NCBI RefSeq assembly: GCF_019578655.1
Contig: NC_063259.1
Coordinates: 806,001-870,000 of the forward strand
Direction of reading: 5' to 3'
Source: Ricinus communis
Lineage: Eukaryota > Streptophyta > Magnoliopsida > Malpighiales > Euphorbiaceae
Length of the DNA stretch: 64,000 nt
The notes under the pieces are model-generated. The model was not told the origin of the DNA, did not search any database, and was given only the letters and a program-made list of their open reading frames with translations. Shown here piece after piece: positions 35,821-47,300 of the stretch (positions within the stretch are counted from its first letter, which is position 1; each line of letters starts with the position of its first letter). The translations under genes were made by a program, and so were the position numbers.

Positions 35821-36035
35821 ATATGCACTTAATTAAAAGGCAGAATATTGATTTCACCCTTCAATTATCCCTTCCATTTAATCTTAGCTTCTCTATTTCA
35901 AGCTTCGACATATGTTATTGCTTTCCACTTTCATACACCTCTAACATAAGCATGTGCCTATCTGAAACTTCATTAATCCTCTATGACAGTTTCTTGTTTC
36001 TCTTTATCAATAATTTGTTCTCTATCTTCAGGCCA

Positions 36036-36357
36036 TTGATCACCTTCTTGGCTCTATTAGGCATCTCCTCATCATACCACATAAAATGGTCGTACCCTTT
36101 CTTCCTTACTCTTTCTTTAGGTGGCTGCAAAAAAAAATTCACAATCTAATCACTGAAATAAATTTCAGAAAGAATAGATTTGTACAGAAATTTATACTAT
36201 AAAATCAGCAGCAGTATAACTTTCTACCGGGATTGAAATCAGTCCATGAAGTCCTCAATACCTTTTTAGCACTATAATAACAGTTCATTCTTCCTTCCTT
36301 GAGATCAAAACCTCGTCCGCTTCGAGTACTAGAAGATGTCGATGAAGAAGAGGACAT
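36036..36357 (-). pseudogene. GRF-type zinc-finger pseudogene in MULE1
   Basis: On the minus strand the ATG at 36357 opens a Ser-rich leader (MSSSSSTSSSTRSGRGFDL), then NCYYSAKKVLRTSWTDFNPG, the first half of a GRF finger (CxCx..LRTSWT..NPGRRF). After about 110 bp that could be an intron (ends TTTTTTTTGCAG), the second half appears: KGYDHFMWYDEEMPNRAKKV and a coiled-coil-like INGLKIENKLLIKRN, to TAG near 36036. The second Cys is Tyr (36274-36276), a stop follows NPGRKLYCC, and the third Cys region is altered. GRF fingers bind nucleic acid. Its convergent placement towards the transposase suggests a second MULE gene or a captured host fragment. Confidence 0.6.
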
Positions 36358-36436
36358 GTTCAATATTCACTTTTTCTTTAATTCAAACATGAACAACGAT
36401 CCTTTAAGCTTTTTTATTCAGCATATGATCATTAAT

Positions 36437-36705
36437 TGATAGATCCAACACTACAAATGAGATCATCAAATGATCCCTATTTTTCATTAGTTGATATAAC
36501 ATTATTTATACATGAGTTATACTAGAGGTTTGTTAATTAAACTTCCATGATTTAAGGAAGTTTCTTTATAAAACAGAAGCTAGAAATAAGCTCCTCCATA
36601 TTTTACACCAAACATTAATTAAAACATTATCTAATATGATATGGAGGATAAAATATTTTATTGCATCAGTACTTGCATCAAACATTATGTCATCATATCT
36701 CAACA
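36437..36705 (-). repeat. 3' LTR of Copia F (outer ~44 bp not conserved)
   Basis: 36481-36705 matches 53342-53568 closely and ends ATCTCAACA. The outer 44 bp do not match the start of the right LTR, so the exact left border and target duplication are unresolved. Confidence 0.8.
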
Positions 36706-38797
36706 CTCCTCCTTGATGCAAGTAATGTTGCACACACCAAGACATGATCTAAGAAATTCAAATCTCTGTTTCTGCAATGCCTTCGTAAAGACATCAACAA
36801 CTTGGTCTTCAGCAGAATAATGCTTGATCAGAACTTCTTTTTCTTTTTCAGCTTCTCTAATGGTATGGAATTTAATCTTGATGTGCTTTGTCTTGCCATG
36901 AAACACTAGATTTTTCACCATAGCCACAGCTGACTTGTTATCACAAAGGATTTCTGTTGGTTTTTCTTGCTGAAATCCCACATCAAACAAAAATTTTCTT
37001 AACCAAATAGCTTGGTTAACAACAACAGATGCAGCAATGTATTCTGCTTCGGTTGTTGATTGTGCAACTGAAGCTTGCTTCTTTGTTCCCCAACAAATAA
37101 CAACAGAACCAAGTGAGAAGCAATACCCTAATGTACTTTTCGTGTCTTCATCAGTTCCAGCCCAATCGCTATCTGTAAACCCCAATAATTTTGCTGAACT
37201 TGCTCTTTTATAAAACAAACCAAAATCACTGGTTCCATGAATATATCTCAGTATCCTTTTTACTGCAATAAGACGGATTTCTGAAGGTCCATTCATAAAT
37301 CTTGACAATAACTGGTGGCGAACATATGATATCAGGTTTGGAATTTGATAAATAAAGCTACGAACTAACCATGCATCTATAGGCTGAAACATTGACAGAT
37401 TGAGAATTATCAATTTTTTTCAACTTCTCACAATGGACTGCAGGTGTGCTCACTGATTTAGCTTTGTTGAGTGCAAATTTGTTGAGAAGTTCCCAAGCAT
37501 ATTTATTTTGAGACATAAAGTACCTTCTTCACTCTAAATAATTTCCATTCCAAGAAAGTGATACATCTTTCCCAGATCATTCATTTCAAACACTTGTTGC
37601 ATCTTTAGCTTGAATTCTTCAATTGATTTCAAATTGCTGCCAGTCACTAAAGTATCATCTATATAAATAGAGACAATGATGACTTCATACTGTTGATCTT
37701 TAACATAAAGAGTCATTTCATTCAAGCTTCCCTTAAAACTTGCATTCAACAAATAGTTATCAATTCTAACATACCAGGCTCTTGGCGCCTGTTTCAAGCA
37801 GTAAAGAGCTTTTTCAGCAAGCAAACTCAATTACTTCCATCATTAAAACCATCAGGTTACACAATAAAGATTTGCTCTTCCAATAAACCATTAAGAAATG
37901 CAGACTTCACATCAAGCTGAAATACTTGCCATCCATTGCATGCTGCTAATGCAAGGATTAATCTTATCGTATTAAATCTTGCTACTGGTGCAAAGGTTTC
38001 AGTGAATCTACTCCTTGTTGTTGAGCATACTCTTTTACAACAAGTCTTGCTTGGTACTTGTTGATGGAGCTATCTGGATTCAGTTTCAATTTGAAGACCC
38101 ACTTTATTCTAATTACTTGCTTATTGACCCCTCGAGGAACTAAAACCCATATTTTATTTGTTATGATCATATTGAACTCCTCCTCTATGGCTGCTCTCCA
38201 TTCGGAAATTTTGAAGCTTCTTCTGGCATTGTGGGCTCCAAGCAAGCAATATTGCATCGATTATATATGTCATCTAAGGTTCTTATGCCTCTAATGGCAA
38301 TGCTCATTTTCATCTTCAGAGTCATTGTAGATTAGTTGTTGAAAACTGTTGCTGCTGATCATAACTGACAGGTTGTTCAACAGTAGAAGACTCCATTTTG
38401 TTCTAGTCCCACTCACTTTCTTCATCAACATTTATGCTTCTGTTGGTATACACTTGCTGAAAAATGGAATTTAGAATTTAGTAGCCTTTAGATTCAATAT
38501 TTTAACCCACAAATACTTCTTTTTCTGCTCTTTGATCAAGCTTTCATCTTTTTGCTTTAGGAATAAGGGAGTAACAAACACTGCCAAAGACTTTAAGGTG
38601 CTTGACTCTGGATTTGACCCCAAACCATGCTTCAAATGGCGTCTTTCCATTCGACCGTTAACAATGCATTACGTAATTACGGTGTTTGCTTGACCACAAG
38701 ATTTTTGGTAGATTTTTCTCAAATAAAAGACACCTTGCCATGTTCATCACCGATCTATTCTTTCTTTCACTCACACCATTTTATTAAGGTGTGTAAG
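36700..38797 (-). pseudogene. Copia F pol, distal part (integrase C-terminus, RT, RNase H)
   Basis: From 38797 down: the end of the integrase core (NKMV.VKER, broken), [13 protein letters not shown] and hinge regions. RT follows with [17 protein letters not shown] and [20 protein letters not shown] (37982-38257), then ALYCLKQAPRAWYVRIDNYL and SIYIDDTLVTGSN (37534-37830; catalytic YIDD kept). RNase H has [32 protein letters not shown] and [15 protein letters not shown] (36700-37413), ending [11 protein letters not shown]. Stops and frameshifts near 37420-37530, 37830-37980 and 38300-38780 separate the blocks. RNase H is the best-kept domain. Confidence 0.85.
38793..38797. repeat. Target site duplication of element B, left copy
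   Basis: GTAAG, identical to 51343-51347. Confidence 0.85.
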
Positions 38798-40254
38798 TGA
38801 TGTGTGCTAAGTCAAGCAAGACTATGACCTAAGGCAGTGTACCTATCAGTGGAGTATAGCTAACGGCGAGTACCAAGTGTCGTATTCCCCAAAGAACGTG
38901 TGAACCTAAATCTACTCAATCTTCTCTGTTATCTAATCACAGAACATAAATGGTGTTGATGAATAATTTCTAAATTAAATAATAGCTACTCTAATTGTTG
39001 TCGAACTACGTATACTAGGGAATGATTAATTCAAGTAAAAGAATAACCCTTTGGGAATTCTTGTCTTTAAGGAATGGAAACTAAGGGTGGAATTGATTGA
39101 TTAAATCCAATTTTCGTGGGAAAGTCTCTACACAATTAATGCCTTTCTCAAGGACACTAACATCTTAACTTAGATTAATTAGGTTGAAATCTCTTCCTAA
39201 CTCGAATTACCCAAATTAGCATTATGTACCATTTAACACTATTGAGAGTTGTTAATTCTCAATCCGGTAGAACAAAAACCCTATCTCTAGGTGAATTCAA
39301 TTCTAGGTTGCAAAGGACAATCCAAACCTAAACGTCTTTCTCAAGATCATTCAAATTTCAAAAATCATTCAACAAGATATGAAGAACAAATCAATAAATA
39401 CTTCCATTGCAAAACAATATTGACAATCAATACATTCAATTCAAAATTGAAGTACAAAAATCCCTAGATAAAGAACCCCAATGGGTTAATAAGCTTAGCT
39501 AATCATGTTCATAATCATAACCAATAAGAATTCAATTACAAAAAATGAGTAAAGGTAGAGGAACCCGAATACACCCTTGGATGAGAGTGAACAGCTCCAA
39601 TTCCTCGTGCCCAATTTTGGATCGATTCTTGTTCCTCTTACTCGGATTGAAACCAATCGACAATCCTCGCCAATCTTTGATCTTCAAAGAGAATCCAAGT
39701 GAAACCTTGATCCAAGTCTCCTTTTCTCTTAGTTTCAACTCAGAAAACCCTTGGACAGGGAAAAAGATGAGTTTTGGACGTTCTAACCCTAGCTGCCTTC
39801 CTTTCTTTCCTCTCTTCGTTCTTTTAATTAATACCCCCTGTCGCCTCAAACACGGCCGTGTCCCTGGCCGTGTTAAGGACACGGGCTAGTGTTCCTGGCC
39901 GTGTTACTCTCTGTGGCCGTGCTATATAAGATCTACTTCTTCTTTGATGTCCAACACGGCTGTGTTGGGTCCCGTGTTAGTAACACGGCCTGTGTTTGTG
40001 ACCGTGTTGAGAACACGGCCAGTGTTGAGACCAACACGGCCATGTTTAGCTTCCTCATGCTTGTACTTAGCTCGTTTCGGCAGCTTTGACGTCCAATTAT
40101 GCTCCAATTCTTTCCTTTTTCATTCTTCGACTTCTTTTGGACCTAATGCACACAAACATACGCATAGGGTGAGTGTTGGTACCAATTCACATCCAAATAT
40201 CCATAAAATCGATCTTAAAAACCCCATTTAGATGTGTGTATTTTACGCACATCA
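38798..40254 (-). repeat. 3' LTR of element B
   Basis: 1457 bp, TGATGTGTGC to ACGCACATCA. The dyad array is at 39849-40047 and a TATA-like TATTAATTAAAAG (minus) at 39821-39833. Confidence 0.95.
39849..40047. repeat. AACACGGCCGTGTT dyad array in the element B LTR
   Basis: About 11 dyads or half-dyads, for example 39849 AACACGGCCGTGTC, 39953 AACACGGCTGTGTT, 39982 AACACGGCCTGTGTT, 40012 AACACGGCCAGTGTT and 40033 AACACGGCCATGTTT. Typical spacing is 14-16 bp. The matching block in the right LTR is about 50938-51134. Confidence 0.85.
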
Positions 40255-40270
40255 AATAACCCCACACTTA
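40255..40270 (-). promoter_or_regulatory. Polypurine tract of element B
   Basis: The minus strand reads AAGTGTGGGGTTATT immediately before the 3' LTR. Confidence 0.75.
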
Positions 40271-41461
40271 GCTCATTGCTTATCCTCAAGCAATCAAAAG
40301 TAAAATAAGGAAAATAAACCACTAAGAGACAACACTTAAACTGACAGACAAACTAGAAAGCTCCTGCACATATCCTTAACAAGTGTAAGTCAAACAGAAA
40401 GAAACGAAGCAATCAATTCAAGTATCACAACCAAGATGCTATTGATTCACAAAATACTATCTCAACAAAATTATTTAGAACCAACTCCTCACCAGATTCA
40501 CTCTAAATCACTCAAAGTGTTTAAAGGGGTAGTGTTTAATCGCTCAATGCATCAACTACTGCCTTACTTACTATATGCTTGCTCTTAAATCCTACTCCTA
40601 CCACTTATGGAGAGTCAACAACCATGTCAAGAGGTCTTTATAAGGGTTGTAATGGGGATTAGGTAGGGGTAGGTAAATTTAGTCAAAGTTGAACCTATAA
40701 TGTTCTGCAATGAAATACATGACATGCACACAAGCCACAAAAATTATAAGGGATAAACAATGAACAGTAGTCTAAGGTGGGAAATAAGAATCAAGTGAAA
40801 ATGTTTAGCTCACTTACTTTCTTTCTTTTCATCACCTTTCCCTCTTATTCTTCTATTTCTATATTTTTCTTCTTTCTTTTTTTTCTTTTTTTTCATAAGG
40901 GAAGAACATTCACATAATAGAGTGAATTTCTTTTTGGATTGAAGTAAGCTGCTACAAGATTCCAAAGCTATTCCCAAGACAAAAATTCCCAATAAAAACA
41001 ACTCATGTGCAAAATCATAACCCAAAGCAGAATAAAACTAAGTGGTAATGGAATATGATACAAGAAATGGTGAAAGAAGGGGTTATCTACACTTACAATT
41101 GAGGCTCAATTTCTCACAAGTGTGCTTTTTGAGTAGGTTCCAAACAAAAATCATCAAAACAAAATTAAATAAACCAAAGCAACTTAGTGCAAAACTCAAA
41201 CTAATTATCTTACATTCTTCCGCAAGACTCAACACTATCGGTTTTACCCGATCACATGGACACAAATAGGATTTCAAAAGCATGTCAACAGTAAGAGCAT
41301 CGAAACAAAGTGAAAAATTTTCAAAATTTTACAAAAAATTGCACAAAGAATAAACAAATAACTGAGATGGAATAAATGAAATGCGATATATACACTAGAA
41401 AAGGATCTGAATTTCATATACAAAATAATAGAACATGAAAGCAAGTATATATTGATATCAC
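40271..41461 (-). other. Non-coding 3' region of element B
   Basis: About 1.2 kb between the internal and terminal purine tracts. No coding signal beyond chance frames; includes a pyrimidine-rich run near 40815-40890. The equivalent stretch in element A is 1406-2874. Confidence 0.6.
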
Positions 41462-41478
41462 CACCCCACACTTGAAGG
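41462..41478 (-). promoter_or_regulatory. Internal polypurine-tract-like site of element B
   Basis: The plus strand reads CACCCCACACTTGAAGG, close to the terminal tract (ACCCCACACTTAG). It lies about 70 bp past the ORF3 stop and 1.2 kb inside the LTR, matching element A at 2875-2890. Confidence 0.5.
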
Positions 41479-41544
41479 ACATACTGACCTCAGTGTACAA
41501 AATATATGAAATGAAAAAGGAAAAAGAAACTAATACTGCCCTGA

Positions 41545-43158
41545 TTATGGCTCCGGAGTAAAAAAAGATGCATCAGCAGGTATATCAAGGCGCTGGCTGG
41601 TCTGTGGTGGAGGAGTGGCTGCTCTCTGAGGATCGGAAGTAGTGTCACATGCAGGAGCTGGTGGATCAGCAGGAGCAGCGTCAATAGGAGGCTCATCAGG
41701 CTGCTGTGTTGAAGGGTGCTCAGTCGGAGAGGGAGGGACAACTAGATCATCCGCTAGAGGGATATCAAAATGGCTCTGCTCTAGAACCCGGCTCTATGGA
41801 CAGGCAGGTGCAAAGTCTGTAGCAAAAATATCATCAAACATGTCATTGGCCATAGAGGCCTCTAACCTACCTCCCTGCTCAATCAGGGCCTGAAGCATAG
41901 CCCTCTGCCTCTCAAACTGAGCCATCATCTGGCTCTGAAACTCAGCCTAACGCTGTAAAAGATCCTGTTGAAAAGCCTCTTAACGAATGAAATGCTGCTG
42001 CTGCTCCTCTGCCAACCTCTGCACTCTAAGCTACAGCTCTCTAAACTCAATTGGGGAGACTCCTAAAACAGCTGAAGAAGACCCAAAAGGAGCTGAAGTA
42101 GACGGTCTGGAGGAAGACTCCGGAATATCAGAAGAAGGTGGGACATCCTGTGTACCATGGGCTCGTGGGGCAGGTCGCTCCTCTCTGAGTGCTGCCAAGA
42201 GAGCATTCCTCAGTCTATACTCTGGTCCTAGCGGACCCTGCCTACGAGTCACCATCCCCATACTAACCATCTGGGGAAGTCCCAACATTTCCATCACCCC
42301 CAGCTCTGTCAAATATGGTATCGCTTCCTCCAAAACTCCTAAACTCCTAGCCAGTCGAGTAATGTAAGTCCCAAAACAGAAAAATACCTTCTTTGAGTTG
42401 TTGCAGAAGGCACTGATCTGTCTGGCCAATAAGTACCCCATGTCGACAAACTGGTGCTGGTGCATGCTGTAAAGTATAAACAGGTCCGATTAGGTAACTA
42501 CACCACCGCTATCTCCTTTGCCAGTGATGGTCCTAGCCAGCAATGCATGCAAGTACCGCAATCCATCAGGCAAGTTAGACGCCTTGGACTGGCTGGCACT
42601 GTATCCCTCAGTGTCATCAGAAATCTCAGCCCACATCTGCGGATATGACATACCAGGCGTGTGTATACAGCGACTGTAAACCTCTCCAGCTGCATCCTCC
42701 TCAGTCCACAAGCCTAAGTGTACCCCAAACTGCTGTACACTCATCGTGAAAGTCTGCTTTGCTAGTCTAAAACTGATCGCATCCGGTTGTTGGAAGTCCC
42801 GCAACTGGCTTTGTAGAAAGAAAGTGCTGGCAAACTCCACAGTCAACTCCTTATATGTTGGTTCAACAATATCAAAAAAATGTTGAAATGGGGGCGTCTC
42901 GAGATATCGGTGATTGCGGTGCAAGTCAAGCGATCTCCGATCTTGGCGGTCTATCCTACGCCCCTTTCCCAAATCTTTGTGCCTCATCGATTGATATCTC
43001 TACTCAAAGGTGGGCTGCCTTTGGAAAAGTAGGAATCGATGGCGCTGCGGTGGTCTAATTTGGCTTGAACTAGTCGGTGCAGCGCCTGACGATCGCGAGG
43101 AAGAGGAACCATCGGTCCGCCTCCTCTTGTAAACTCCTGATCCTCGTCTGGTGGACAT
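41545..43158 (-). pseudogene. ORF3 of element B (post-integrase ORF)
   Basis: One continuous frame of 538 codons from ATG at 43158 (MSTRRGSGVYKRRRTDGSSS, a basic/Ser-rich N-terminus) to TAA at 41547-41545, broken only by six in-frame TAG/TAA codons and no frameshift. A central globular region has YKELTVEFASTFF, AISFRLAKQTFTMSVQQF, GVHLGLWTEED, GLRYLHALLARTI, SDLFILYSMHQHQF and GYLLARQISAF. Gln-rich (LAEEQQQHFIR, QFERQRAMLQALIEQ) and Pro-rich acidic C-terminal parts follow. It resembles the Athila ORF/Transposase_32 type family; function unknown. No signal peptide or clear membrane anchor, so an envelope role is not supported. Each stop would be Gln after one C-to-T change. Confidence 0.8.
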
Positions 43159-43797
43159 GGTACCTGAAAAGGAAACTTTTAGTACTAAGGATCAACAAAA
43201 TTCACAGCGTATAACGGCATAAAATGAACAAACCAAATGATTTAACTCGATAAAATTAAACTGTTCAATGTCCTGCAAAGAAAATTTAATCCACAACACT
43301 GCCAAGCAATGCTAACCAATTAAATTTGCAATTCATCCATATGGAGTTTACTTCGCCATAATCCATCACAAGGCAAACCAACATGCTAATGGCCGACAAT
43401 AATAATAAAGAGAAAAATAAGGAATTAATCACAATCATAAATAATGGTGGAAAATAAAAATGGAAAATATGAGCAAGTTAAGTATATAAACTACATTACA
43501 GAAAATAAAAGAAAATCAAGCACAAACATGAATGTAAATGCATCCACCATATAATAAAGTAAGGAAATAAATTAAAAAAGATAGAAAAAATTGAAACACA
43601 AATTCGAACACAAAGAAAACATAAATTTGAACTAATATCAAAATAAAATAATGGAAAATGAAGTTGGAGGATACTTACTTGACAAACATAATATCCAAAG
43701 CCTTCGAGATGAGAAATAAGAAATAAGAGAGTAAGAGAGGAGAGAATTGCTAAAACTAAGGGGAGAATAAAATTTTCGGAGATTTGAAATGAAGTGG
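43159..43797 (-). other. Putative ORF3 leader of element B
   Basis: AT-rich non-coding sequence between the internal TATA box and the ORF3 ATG. No gene seen; it could hold an intron. Confidence 0.4.
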
Positions 43798-43805
43798 TAT
43801 ATATA
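43798..43805 (-). promoter_or_regulatory. Internal TATA box upstream of ORF3
   Basis: TATATATA in the context CTGCCTATATATACCAC on minus. It lies 12 bp downstream of the nearest dyad (43818-43831) and 640 bp upstream of the ORF3 ATG. This repeats the dyad-then-TATA layout of the LTR, suggesting a separate ORF3 promoter. Confidence 0.55.
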
Positions 43806-43817
43806 GGCAGTGTACGG

Positions 43818-44081
43818 AACACGCCCGTGTTAACCAACAGGGGCCGTGTTAAGGAACATGATGCGGATATCGGTATGTTAAGCGAATAAAAACGTGCTGA
43901 CTTACCACTTCTGAGAACACGCCCGTGTTTCGGACACGGTCTTGGACACGGGAACGTGTTGTGGACACGGTCGGGCATAAATTCTCGTGTTTCCTACGGT
44001 AAACGTGTTCATCTTAATTTGATTTTCTTCAATTAGAACACGGACCGTGTTAACGAACACGGTCTCAAACACGCCCGTGTT
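43818..44081. repeat. Internal dyad array between integrase and ORF3, element B
   Basis: AACACGCCCGTGTT at 43818 and 43916, GACACGGGAACGTGTT at 43945, AACACGGACCGTGTT at 44037, AACACGCCCGTGTT at 44068, with decayed copies between. Spacing in the densest part is 15-17 bp. Same motif family as the LTR array. Confidence 0.85.
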
Positions 44082-44309
44082 GAACTCCAGAAAATGCAAA
44101 AGTTGCGATTCCCAGCACTTTCTCACTCTTTCTCACCTGCATAACCAATAAGTCCTCAACTCATACACTCAACATAAATAAAACTTACCAAAAACAAACT
44201 GTAAAATCTAATCAAACTAAGTTCACAACGAAAACTAAAGAATTAAAACGAAATTAAAAGAAACAAGCTTCTTTAAAGTCATAAGCTGGACTTTATTCTT
44301 TTCTTTGAA

Positions 44310-47300
44310 TCAGAAATGGAGCACCAAATTCACCCGCTCCTCCACATCCAGTGACCCTCCAAGGTAATGCTTCAACCTCTGCCCATTAACCTTGAAATTT
44401 CCTTTTTCTGGATGATGCACTTCAACCGCACCATAAGGGAAGACTTGTGTCACTGTAAATGGCCCCGACCAACGACTCTTCAGCTTTCCTAGAAATAAAC
44501 GGAGACGAGAGTTAAATAATAACACACTATCTCCTACATTAAACTCCTTCCAATTTTTCAATCGCTTGTCATGCCACTGTTTGGTCTTCGCCTTGTAGAT
44601 TGTTGAATTTTCATAGGCTTGTTGACGCCACTCCTCTAGCTCATTTATTTGCCACTGCCTTTGTCTACCTGCGGTATCCAAATCAAAGTTACATGATTTA
44701 AGTGCCCATAATGCTTTATGTTCTAGCTCCACAGGTAAATGACAACCTTTTCCATACACAAGCCTAAAGGGAGTGAACCCTGTAGAAGTCCTATAGGCAG
44801 TTCTAAATGCCCATAAAGCATCATCTAGCTTTGTAGTCCAATCTTTCCTACTGGCTCCTACAGTCTTCTCTAAAATGCGCTTGAGTCCCCTATTAGTAAC
44901 CTCTACTTGCCCACTTGTTTGTGGGTGATAAGGTGTGGAGAATCGCTGAGATACTCCATATCTTTTCAGCACTTTCTCAAGTTGAGAATTACAGAAATGG
45001 GTTCCCCTATCACTAATTAATGCTCGAGGTGTTCCAAACCTAGAGAATAATCTCTTAAGGAACCTCACAACTACCCTAGCATCATTAGTAGGCAAGGTTT
45101 GTGCCTTAGGCCATTTAGAAAAATATTCAACAGCCACCATTATATACTTACATCCATACGAAGAAGGAAAAGGACCCATAAAATCAATGCCCCAAACATC
45201 AAAAATTTCCAACACTTGTATACTATGTTGGGGCATTTCATCTCGGGCAGAAATATTACCTGACCGTTGGCATGCATCACAAACCTGGACATAAGCTTGT
45301 GCATCCTGGAAGATAGTCGGCCAATAAAAACCAGCATCCATAACCTTCCTGGTCGTATGATTTACGGCTTGGTGTCCACCAACCGGTCCCTCATGACAAT
45401 GCTTGAGAATTTGAATGATCTTCTCCCCATATACACACCTCCTGATAATTTGATCTGCACAAATTCTAAACAAGAAGGGGTCGTCCCAAATGTAATACTT
45501 CAAGTCGTGAAAGAATTTCTTCTTTTCTTTGGCCGATCATACCTTTGGGAGTACCCTTGCAGCCAAATAATTTGCATAATTAGAAAACCAAGGAATATCA
45601 TTTGCCACCTGCATTAAGCATAAGTGCTCATCCGGAAAGAAGTCATTGATCTCTTACTCATTAAGCTCCTCTAAGTGCGGGTTCTCTAATCGAGAAAGAT
45701 GGTCTGCTGCAAGATTTTCAGCTCCTCGTTTGTCCTTAATTTCCAAGTCAAATTCCTGCAATAGAAGAACCCAACGAATCAATCTTGGCTTAGAATCATG
45801 CTTTGAAAATAAATACCTTAAAGCAAAATGATCCGTGTAAACAATTGTCTTTGACAGCACAAGGTAGGAACGGAATTTGTCAAAAGCGAACACGACAGCT
45901 AGGAGCTCCTTCTTTGTGGTTGTATAGTGTTCTTGGGCGTCCGTAAGTGTCTTGCTAGCGTAGTAAATAGGTTGGAATTTCTTCTCCTTGCGCTGGCCTA
46001 AAACAGCTCCAACTACAAAATCACTAGCATCGCACATAAGCTCAAAGGGCAGCTCCCAATCAGGAGAAACCATGATGGGAGCCGTGGTTAGTTTTTCCTT
46101 TAATAACTCAAAAGCTCTTAAACAATCATCATCAAATTCAAAAGGTATATCTTTTACTAGCAATTGAGTTAAAGGCCTAGCGATCTTAGAAAAGTCCTTA
46201 ATGAACCTTCTATAAAACCCTGCATGCCCTAAGAAACTTCTAATAGCCTTAACCGAAGTAGGGGGAGGTAGTTTACTTATAACTTCCACTTTAGCTCTAT
46301 CTACTTCCAACCCTGCATGTGACACTTTATGTCCTAAGACTATACCCTCTTGGACCATAAAATGACATTTTTTCCAATTCAACACCAGGTTAGCTTCAAT
46401 ACACCTAGCTAACATCCTTTCCAAATTTTTCAAACAATGGGAAAAAGAGTTACCGAATACAGGGAAGTCATCCATGAAGACCTCCATCGACTCCTCTATC
46501 ATGTCATGGAAAATGGCCATCATACACCGCTGAAAGGTCGCAGGCGCATTACACAAGCCAAACGGCATCCTCCTATAGGCAAATGTGCCATAAGGACAAG
46601 TGAATGTCGTCTTCTCTTGGTCTTCTGGTGCTATGGGAATATGAAAATAACCAGAAAAACCGTTAAGAAAACAGTAATACTTATGGCCTGAAAGCCTCTC
46701 AAGCATTTGATCGATAAAAGGAAGGGGAAAATGGTCCTTTCGGGTTACGTCATTCAAGCGTCGGTAGTCTATGCAAACTCGAAAGCCCGTTACCGTTCGT
46801 GTAGGGATCAGCTCCTCCTTTTCATTTTTCACCACCGTCATGCCCCCTTTCTTAGGAACCACCTGCACAGGACTCACCCAAGCACTGTCAGAAATAGGGT
46901 AAATTAAACCTACATCAAGAAGTTTAATTACCTCTTTTTTAACCACCTCTTTCATATGAGGGTTCAACCGCCTTTGTGGGCTGCACCGGTTTGAACTCAT
47001 CCTCCATCAAAATCTTATGAAGGCGGTAACTCGGGTTTATTCCCCGGTATGTCGGCCGTCTTATACGCAAATGCCTTTGCATACCTTCTCAAAATACACA
47101 ACACCATCTCCCTCTCCTCAAGTGTGAGATGAGCGGAAATAATAACCGGTAAGTGCTTTGCTTCATCTAGGTAGGCATATATTAAGTGCGCTGGCAACTC
47201 TTTCAATTCAAGAACGGGCGGCTCCTCCAAAGAAGGCTTCAGCTTCTTTACTCCCCGACTGTCAAGATCAACAAAACCATCAGTCTTTTCATCATCAACA

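Noticed and set aside
39545..40231. Overlapping frames on both strands in the element B LTR
   Set aside because: They arise from the low-stop GC-rich dyad block and are duplicated at 50633-51184 with the LTR; no domain.
43496..43978. 160-codon minus-strand frame upstream of ORF3, envelope-like by position
   Set aside because: It runs through the dyad array and leader, has no recognisable domain, and the true ORF3 frame starts at 43158.
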